Source: an uncultured Eubacteriales bacterium | GTDB lineage: Bacteria > Bacillota > Clostridia > Oscillospirales > Acutalibacteraceae | Direction: 5' to 3' | Assembly (NCBI GenBank): GCA_900317795.1 | Contig: ONIF01000065.1 | Coordinates: 1-19,638, forward strand | DNA: 19,638 nt | Part shown: positions 15,087-19,638 of the stretch, piece after piece | Position numbering within the stretch: position 1 is the first letter of the stretch | Layout: every line of letters begins with the position of its first letter | Notes under the pieces: model-generated | What the model was told of the DNA's origin: nothing | What the model saw: only the letters and a program-made list of their open reading frames with translations | The model's database searches: none | Translations under genes and position numbers: made by a program

Positions 15087-15839
15087 ATGAAGAAAAAAAT
15101 TATCATATTTACAATAATAATTGCCGTCATTACCGCTGTGGCAATCATACCTGCCGAACTCTTTATGAACGGCTTTATTAAAGTAAATCCCTCAAAGGAA
15201 GAATATGCCGTAAGGGGAGTAGATGTTTCCTCCTATCAGGGAAAAATTGACTGGCAGACGCTTTCCGAACAGGGAATTGACTTTGCATTTATCAAAGCAA
15301 CCGAGGGCAGTTCCTTTGCCGACAGAAATTTTGAATATAACTGCACGGAAGTGCAGAAAACCCCTCTCAGATGGGGGGCATACCATTTTTTCAGCTACGA
15401 CAGCGGAGGAGATACACAAGCCGATAATTTTATAAAGACCGTTCCCGTCACGGAAAATATGCTTCCGCCCGTCATTGACCTTGAATTTTACGGTAATTAC
15501 ACTAACTCTCCCAAAAGCCGTGACGAAGTGGCAAAAGAACTTCAAACCATGCTTGACAGGCTTGAAGAACACTATCAACTCAAACCTATCATATATGCTA
15601 CCGCCAAATCTTACAGCACCTATCTTTCGGACGAATATGCCGACTATGATATATGGATAAGAAACACGCTTGCCGTACCAAACTTTGCAGACGGCAGAAA
15701 ATGGACTTTCTGGCAGTACTCCGATAAAGGCGAACTTGACGGCTACAAAGGTGAAGAAAAATATATTGACATGAATATATTCAACGGCACTCATGAAGAA
15801 TTTCAAAATTACGCAAAAGAAAGGACAGATGAAAAATGA
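15087..15839 (+). CDS. Membrane-anchored GH25 lysozyme (muramidase)
   Basis: The 250-residue protein has an uncleaved-looking N-terminal helix (about 4-23) and a glycoside hydrolase family 25 domain. The family's active-site acids are visible: Asp46 in GVDVSSYQG and Asp131/Glu133 in VIDLEF. The blocks FAFIKATEG, WGAYHFFS, PIIYAT and WTFWQYS are also present. GH25 enzymes cleave the MurNAc-GlcNAc bond of peptidoglycan, so this one probably acts on the outer face in wall turnover. The start follows CGGAGC. Its stop overlaps the ATG of the next frame by ATGA, suggesting translational coupling to the kinase. The promoter lies about 90 bp upstream. Confidence 0.93.
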   Translation: MKKKIIIFTIIIAVITAVAIIPAELFMNGFIKVNPSKEEYAVRGVDVSSYQGKIDWQTLSEQGIDFAFIKATEGSSFADRNFEYNCTEVQKTPLRWGAYHFFSYDSGGDTQADNFIKTVPVTENMLPPVIDLEFYGNYTNSPKSRDEVAKELQTMLDRLEEHYQLKPIIYATAKSYSTYLSDEYADYDIWIRNTLAVPNFADGRKWTFWQYSDKGELDGYKGEEKYIDMNIFNGTHEEFQNYAKERTDEK

Positions 15840-15931
15840 AAGTGCTTGTATCAGGCTTGTTGAATGTTGAAACAAACGTTCCCGTAAAGGCATTCCCTCT
15901 GGAATACACTGCTATTCCTTTATGCAGATAA
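15836..15931 (+). pseudogene. N-terminal fragment of a PfkB-family kinase, ended by a frameshift
   Basis: Translation from the ATG at 15836, coupled to the lysozyme stop, gives 31 residues beginning MKVLVSGLLNVE and ending at TAA 15929-15931. This is a normal PfkB N-terminus. The continuation, INSNVSGVGYN, is found in a different frame from about 15919. Loss of one base in the 15914-15922 stretch would explain the break. It may be a true mutation, an assembly or sequencing error, or recoding; no slippery heptamer is evident. Confidence 0.7.
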
Positions 15932-16752
15932 ATTCAAATGTATCGGGGGTAGGCTACAATCTTTTGAAAGCCTTTCTCACTCTCGGTGATGAACCCGACA
16001 TAATATCCTATCTCGGAAACGACATTCAATCCGAAATTGTTTTAAATCAGCTTAAATCCGATGGAATAAGCACGGATTCCGTTTCACGCACTCTCAAACA
16101 AACTCCCGTTTCCGTCATTCTCGTTGACAAAGACGGCAAACGTCAGATTTTTACCGACCTTAAAGACATTCAGGAAAATACCGCTGATATTACCCCCGAA
16201 ATTGACGAAAAAATAAAAAATGCAGACATTGTATGTGCCTGCAATATCAATTTCAGCCGTTCCGTTATGAAAAGGGCTGTCGAACTTAATAAAACCGTTG
16301 CTGCCGACGTTCATGCCCTCAGCAACGTCTATGACGTATATAACAAAGACTTTATCATGCATTCGGACATTCTTTTCATGAGTGATGAACATTTGCCTTT
16401 AAGTCCCGAAAAAATGATGGACTGCCTTTATGAACAGCACGATAATAAAGTAATTGTCATAGGCATGGGCAGTAAAGGGGCTATGCTTCTCGACAGGGAG
16501 TTTGAAAGTAAATATTTTCTGACTGCCGCCAATCTCGGAAATGTCGTAAACACCGTTGGTGCAGGTGATGCCCTGTTTTCATCATTCCTCCACTACTACG
16601 CAAAAGGCATGAACTGCATAGACGCTCTCAGACGTGCCGAAACTTTTGCCGCCCTCAAAATTCAGCATAACGGGGCTGCTCTTGGATTCAGTTCCGAAAG
16701 AGATGTTGAAACAGCCCTTAAATATGCCAATATCTCCGTCACAAAACTTTAA
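15922..16752 (+). CDS. PfkB-family carbohydrate kinase, main portion after the frameshift
   Basis: The 276 residues cover most of a PfkB/ribokinase fold. They include the substrate-side SNVSGVGYNLLKA block with YLGND, and the C-terminal signature NTVGAGDALFSSF with catalytic Asp216 and the anion-hole glycines. Such enzymes phosphorylate sugars or nucleosides using ATP; the particular sugar cannot be told. The ATG at 15922 has no good ribosome site, but the upstream fragment stops 9 bases past it, so reinitiation is conceivable. Most likely the intact gene is 15836-16752 and this copy is frameshifted. A bidirectional terminator follows the stop. Confidence 0.85.
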   Translation: MQINSNVSGVGYNLLKAFLTLGDEPDIISYLGNDIQSEIVLNQLKSDGISTDSVSRTLKQTPVSVILVDKDGKRQIFTDLKDIQENTADITPEIDEKIKNADIVCACNINFSRSVMKRAVELNKTVAADVHALSNVYDVYNKDFIMHSDILFMSDEHLPLSPEKMMDCLYEQHDNKVIVIGMGSKGAMLLDREFESKYFLTAANLGNVVNTVGAGDALFSSFLHYYAKGMNCIDALRRAETFAALKIQHNGAALGFSSERDVETALKYANISVTKL

Positions 16753-16753
16753 T

Positions 16754-16818
16754 CAATGAGGAATGTGGAATGAGGAGTATTTTCCCCCATTCCTCATTCC
16801 TCATTTTTCATTCCTCAT
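16754..16818. repeat. Inverted heptanucleotide array at a convergent gene junction
   Basis: ATGAGGAATGTGGAATG (16756-16772) pairs with CATTCCTCATTCCTCAT (16788-16804), with one mismatch. The unit is TGAGGAA. The array runs into the coding end of the minus-strand lipoprotein gene: its final codons and TGA are part of the repeat. Confidence 0.75.
16756..16808. terminator. Probable bidirectional terminator between the kinase and lipoprotein genes
   Basis: The 17-bp near-perfect stem of the heptamer array with a 15-base loop is followed by TTTTT on the plus strand (16804-16808). On the minus strand the stem is followed only by a mixed sequence, so termination in that direction is less certain. 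Confidence 0.6.
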
Positions 16819-17350
16819 TTTTATAAAATGCCTTTACTTTTTCGGTAAAATCGGCTTTACGCTGTACATTGGATATATCCGTTGAAGTGTCGGTATAAAT
16901 CAAAAGATATTTTCCGTTGTCCGACAAATCCGCAGGATATGCTTCATTTCCGTCAAGCTTGGTGTCCTCCCCGAATACATAAAATTCACCGTTTTTCTTG
17001 ACTTCATCAATGACACGCTTGCCCTCCTCACCGATATTATCCGTGTCATATTCATACAGCTCTACAATGACAGTTGCATTATCTACGATAAAATTATATC
17101 TGTGACCGCTCTTTGCACCTATGACATTGGAAAGCATTTCTGTCGGTTCGGACTTCTTGGGTATGTAGTCCAGTGCAACAAGGTACTTTTCAAGCCCCTC
17201 GAGATTGTTTGCATAGTCTGATGCCTTTATTGTATCGGCATCGGGGGCACTCTCCGTTGAAAGCTTTTCAAGGCTTTGACCGCTGCCCGCACAGCCTGCC
17301 AGCGATATTGCCGACAACACTCCCAGAAAACCAACCAGTATTTTTTTCAT
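16808..17350 (-). CDS. Small lipoprotein of unknown function
   Basis: The 180-residue protein starts with a classic lipoprotein signal, MKK plus a hydrophobic core and the lipobox LAGC (Cys20). The remainder is a small, soluble, mixed-charge domain (about 45-180) with no recognised motif. It should be attached to the outer face of the membrane. The ATG at 17350 follows GGAGGG; the longer frame to 17386 has no ribosome site. It lies downstream of a run of membrane protein genes but has its own promoter. Its last codons are built from the adjoining heptamer repeat. Confidence 0.8.
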   Translation of the reverse strand: MKKILVGFLGVLSAISLAGCAGSGQSLEKLSTESAPDADTIKASDYANNLEGLEKYLVALDYIPKKSEPTEMLSNVIGAKSGHRYNFIVDNATVIVELYEYDTDNIGEEGKRVIDEVKKNGEFYVFGEDTKLDGNEAYPADLSDNGKYLLIYTDTSTDISNVQRKADFTEKVKAFYKNEE

Positions 17351-17393
17351 CAATTTTCCCTCCGATAAAATTTCCTTTTTCTTCAATAACGGT

Positions 17394-17422
17394 ATTATAA
17401 CCTATTTCATAAAACAATTCAA
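17394..17422 (-). promoter_or_regulatory. Sigma-A promoter of the lipoprotein gene
   Basis: On the minus strand, TTGAAT (17422-17417), a 17-bp spacer, and TATAAT (17399-17394). The -35 hexamer contains the TGA stop codon (17421-17419) of the upstream membrane protein gene. Confidence 0.72.
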
Positions 17423-18159
17423 GCCTTTTCTTGTTTCTTGTCATGGGAAAGTTTCTGTTTTTCCTCGGCAAGCATTAACAGATACTTTCTTGTCATGAGG
17501 AACAAAAACTGATTTTCTGCCGCAAGTATGATGAATATTGCAGCCACATTGATGTTAATAAACATATATATACCGCCAAATGCGTCTATTGCAGACATAG
17601 CACAGCCTACTATAAGAATTGCCGTGACCATTGCAAGAAGTATCACTCCGTTTGAAACATTTTTCTGTACAGATGATGTTGTCATTATCAGTGAAATAAA
17701 CTTCAGTGCAGGAAAAACAACTACAAGCGTAGGCAAAAGAACGCTGCCGAATGCTCTCCAAACAAATTTTCCGCTCTGACAGGCATATATAAATGACCAT
17801 ACAAGCAGTCCCGCAAACAAAAGACAATAAAACACCGCACCCACTATTGCAATGACTTTCAATACTTTCAAGCCTTTTGTATCGGGATATTTCCTGTACA
17901 TTAAAATCGACGCTATGAGCGGAACTATTTTTTCCGCTGCTATGAGAAGATTGCCGAAAGCTATCAAATAAAGTATAGTTTTGCTTTGTTGAAGTCTTTC
18001 ATCAAATGAGCCGAAATCGGAAAAATCAAAATATATTTCCTGACTTTGTGCGGCAAATATAAACATATATACCGCCAATCCCAGCATAATTACCGCACCT
18101 GCCGCAAGTGTTATTATCATGCCTATCATTCTTTTTGATTTCAGTATCCCTTTATTCAT
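17419..18159 (-). CDS. Polytopic membrane protein of unknown family, second gene of a related pair
   Basis: The 246-residue protein has about six hydrophobic segments (12-36, 60-87, 100-125, 136-159, 170-188, 195-222) and a charged, Lys/Glu-rich C-terminal tail. It shares EKIVP (76-80) and LKFISL (152-157) with the upstream gene at nearly identical spacing, so the two are distant paralogues. The ATG at 18159 follows GGGAGATG and overlaps the end of the upstream gene by 8 bp, implying translational coupling. I do not recognise a family or function. Confidence 0.78.
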   Translation of the reverse strand: MNKGILKSKRMIGMIITLAAGAVIMLGLAVYMFIFAAQSQEIYFDFSDFGSFDERLQQSKTILYLIAFGNLLIAAEKIVPLIASILMYRKYPDTKGLKVLKVIAIVGAVFYCLLFAGLLVWSFIYACQSGKFVWRAFGSVLLPTLVVVFPALKFISLIMTTSSVQKNVSNGVILLAMVTAILIVGCAMSAIDAFGGIYMFININVAAIFIILAAENQFLFLMTRKYLLMLAEEKQKLSHDKKQEKA

Positions 18160-18814
18160 ATTTTACATCTCCCTTTATTTTATAATATTTCCATGCCGCA
18201 ATAAATATCAGCAAGTCTATGACTGCCGAAAACAGATAGGGTATCACATGAAGTATAATCATTTCGCCAAACAATACCCCTGTAAAAAGAACATCACATA
18301 CAAACATTCCCATTGAACTCATCAGCAGTATTTTGAGCCATTTCCCATATATGAATTTCTTTGCATAACCGCATGAAATCGAAAGCGATATGAATTTCAG
18401 CGTGTTGAAAAGCAGCAGCGGAAACAAAAGAAAAATCAGAAATGAATTGACAAACTGCGTCAGCCCGTTAAGAAAATTCATGCCTATTACCGACATCAGC
18501 ACCCATACAACACTTACTGCCGTCATTATCACTTTCAGAATAAACAAGCCTGTTTGATATTGTTTGTCTTTCAGCTCGCCTTTACAGCCTGCATAAATCA
18601 TTGTCAACGCTGCGGCAGGCACTATTTTTTCCCCTGCCATTACAAAATTGAAAAATCCCACCAGCCAATGATAACCGAAATCATTCCCCATCACCTGTGC
18701 CGTAATGTAATATACTCCATAGGGAATATAACAAATCCCCCTCAGAAAAAGCAGTATGATAATAAAAAGTACGATTTTTGATGAAAACACTTCTTTTATT
18801 TTAGACTTATCCAT
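18152..18814 (-). CDS. Polytopic membrane protein of unknown family, first gene of a related pair
   Basis: The 220-residue protein has about six hydrophobic segments. EKIVP (62-66) and LKFISL (139-144) are shared with the following gene, and the two motifs are 77 residues apart here and 76 there. The start follows GAGGGGGA, 11 bp after the stop of the preceding Tyr/Gln/Asn-tailed membrane protein, so all three genes appear to be in one operon whose promoter is beyond the window. The function is unknown. Confidence 0.78.
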   Translation of the reverse strand: MDKSKIKEVFSSKIVLFIIILLFLRGICYIPYGVYYITAQVMGNDFGYHWLVGFFNFVMAGEKIVPAAALTMIYAGCKGELKDKQYQTGLFILKVIMTAVSVVWVLMSVIGMNFLNGLTQFVNSFLIFLLFPLLLFNTLKFISLSISCGYAKKFIYGKWLKILLMSSMGMFVCDVLFTGVLFGEMIILHVIPYLFSAVIDLLIFIAAWKYYKIKGDVKYE

Positions 18815-18825
18815 TTATATCCCCC

Positions 18826-19638
18826 TCAATATTTTCTTGTCATATCATTATAAGGCGGATATGGTGTATTATCGGGCTGACTGTGACTTGCAGCGTCAAC
18901 ATCTCCTGTCGGATTATATGTACTATATCCACTATTATTCTGCTGATACGGCACATAACCATTATTATTTTCCTGTGGCTGATACGACGTATAACCATTA
19001 TAACTATTCTGTGGCTGATATGCTGTATAACCGTTATAATTATTTGGTGACTGATAAGTCTGATTGGGGGAATACTGCTGTTCGGGATAAAGATTGGATA
19101 CATTCTGCCGATACACACGCTCCGCATTGTCCGCAAGAGGGAGCTTTTTGGCATACTGCCTTACTACCGCAAATACAAGAAAGTTGATGACAGATACCAA
19201 AAAAAGTATGCCCATTGAAAGCGTGAAACGCCAGAAAAAATGATTTAATCCCGCAAATTCATTTTGAATATCACTTGTATCGGATTGCGTAGCCATTAAA
19301 ACAGCCCCTATAATACACAAAACAGAAATAATTCCCGTGAAAAGTCCCGTAATGAATGCACTGAACTGTAAAGGACCTGCACCCGACGATGACGGCATTA
19401 CACCATCTATTGTTTTTTTGGCAGATGCACAGAATGCTATAATACTGACCGTGTACATAAAGTTAATTCCTATAAATACACAAGTGATAATGCCTGCAAG
19501 AAAAGTTTCACTGTCTTGAAGCATTCCAAGACCTAAAAACACCCCTGTAAATGTCGCCAAACCCTCAAAAACGATTTTTGTTATGCCGAAAGCCTGCAAT
19601 ACCGTAAAGCCTGCACGTGGGGAGTACTGCGAATTAAG
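18826..19638 (-). CDS. Membrane protein with Tyr/Gln/Asn-rich repeat tail (N-terminus outside the window)
   Basis: The reading frame stays open to the end of the window, so the true start lies beyond base 19638; a TTG at 19599 has no ribosome site and is not the start. About four hydrophobic segments are followed by a linker and a low-complexity tail. The tail repeats a 12-residue unit of the type YQPQNSYNGYTS about four times, then ends in a Pro/Asp-rich stretch and TRKY. Such tails are typically disordered and self-associating; whether this tail is cytoplasmic is not known. It is first of three closely packed membrane protein genes in view. I do not recognise the family. Confidence 0.75.
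   Translation of the reverse strand, partial: LNSQYSPRAGFTVLQAFGITKIVFEGLATFTGVFLGLGMLQDSETFLAGIITCVFIGINFMYTVSIIAFCASAKKTIDGVMPSSSGAGPLQFSAFITGLFTGIISVLCIIGAVLMATQSDTSDIQNEFAGLNHFFWRFTLSMGILFLVSVINFLVFAVVRQYAKKLPLADNAERVYRQNVSNLYPEQQYSPNQTYQSPNNYNGYTAYQPQNSYNGYTSYQPQENNNGYVPYQQNNSGYSTYNPTGDVDAASHSQPDNTPYPPYNDMTRKY
18916..19056 (-). repeat. 36-bp coding repeat encoding a 12-residue Tyr/Gln/Asn unit
   Basis: Successive units read YQSPNNYNGYTA, YQPQNSYNGYTS, YQPQENNNGYVP, then a shortened YQQNNSGYST. The 12-residue period corresponds to 36 bp, suggesting growth by slippage or unequal exchange. Confidence 0.8.

Noticed and set aside
15192..15893. Minus-strand open frame opposite the lysozyme gene
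   Set aside because: It lies wholly antisense to a convincing GH25 domain, has no ribosome site, and no protein family features; it is a shadow of the real gene.
19597..19599. TTG at 19599 as the start of the repeat-tailed membrane protein
   Set aside because: No ribosome site precedes it and the frame is open to the window edge, so the real start lies outside.
1..19638. tRNA, rRNA or riboswitch genes
   Set aside because: I saw no cloverleaf with TTCGA-type arms, no rRNA segment and no recognisable riboswitch core; the serC leader is too short for one. A covariance-model scan (Infernal/tRNAscan) would be decisive.

Overview
The window looks like a chromosomal segment of a low-GC Gram-positive anaerobe, most likely a Ruminococcus-like member of the Clostridia/Oscillospiraceae. 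The support is AT-rich codon use, strong GGAGG-type ribosome binding sites, sigma-A promoters with 17-bp spacers, Cys-lipobox lipoproteins, a two-subunit oxygen-sensitive class I fumarase, and intergenic palindromic and heptamer repeats. This placement is by family resemblance only.

Left part (1-7046, all + strand). The window opens inside a nonribosomal peptide synthetase (NRPS) whose visible part is adenylation, carrier and terminal reductase domains. It overlaps by one base an Sfp-type phosphopantetheinyl transferase that would activate the carrier domain. The expected product is a peptide released as an aldehyde or alcohol. A new transcription unit follows. It has an unusual promoter with an 11-bp-period direct repeat, two tandem membrane-anchored HAD phosphatase paralogues, and a seven-helix LytS-type sensor histidine kinase with no response regulator in view.

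Middle (7047-11474). A 476-bp gene-free stretch carries a composite nested inverted repeat. After it come a small tail-anchored protein, a strong terminator, and a DUF6512-like membrane protein that converges with a metallophosphoesterase. The minus-strand serC-serA pair, for the first two steps of serine biosynthesis, has its own promoter and ends in a terminator just before the phosphoesterase.

Right part (11633-19638). A minus-strand operon encodes fumarase alpha and beta and then two paralogous membrane proteins, one with an extra exported domain and one without. Its promoter is back to back with a plus-strand promoter for a membrane-anchored GH25 lysozyme and a PfkB-family kinase that is frameshifted in this sequence. 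A 123-bp MITE-like element lies between the fumarase promoter and its ribosome binding site, so it is transcribed as a 5' leader. The last part is a minus-strand series of membrane proteins: one running off the window with a Tyr/Gln/Asn-rich 12-residue repeat tail, then two that share motifs. A small lipoprotein with its own promoter follows.

A recurring theme is heptanucleotide repeat arrays that abut stop codons (serA, serC, pfkB, lipoprotein) or sit in a 5' leader (GH25). Because 7 is not a multiple of 3 and each heptamer holds a stop triplet, such arrays place stops in several frames. The best candidates for something undescribed are the NRPS/PPTase locus next to the exported-HAD and 7TM-kinase operon, the MITE leader of fumarase, and the stop-bearing heptamer arrays.
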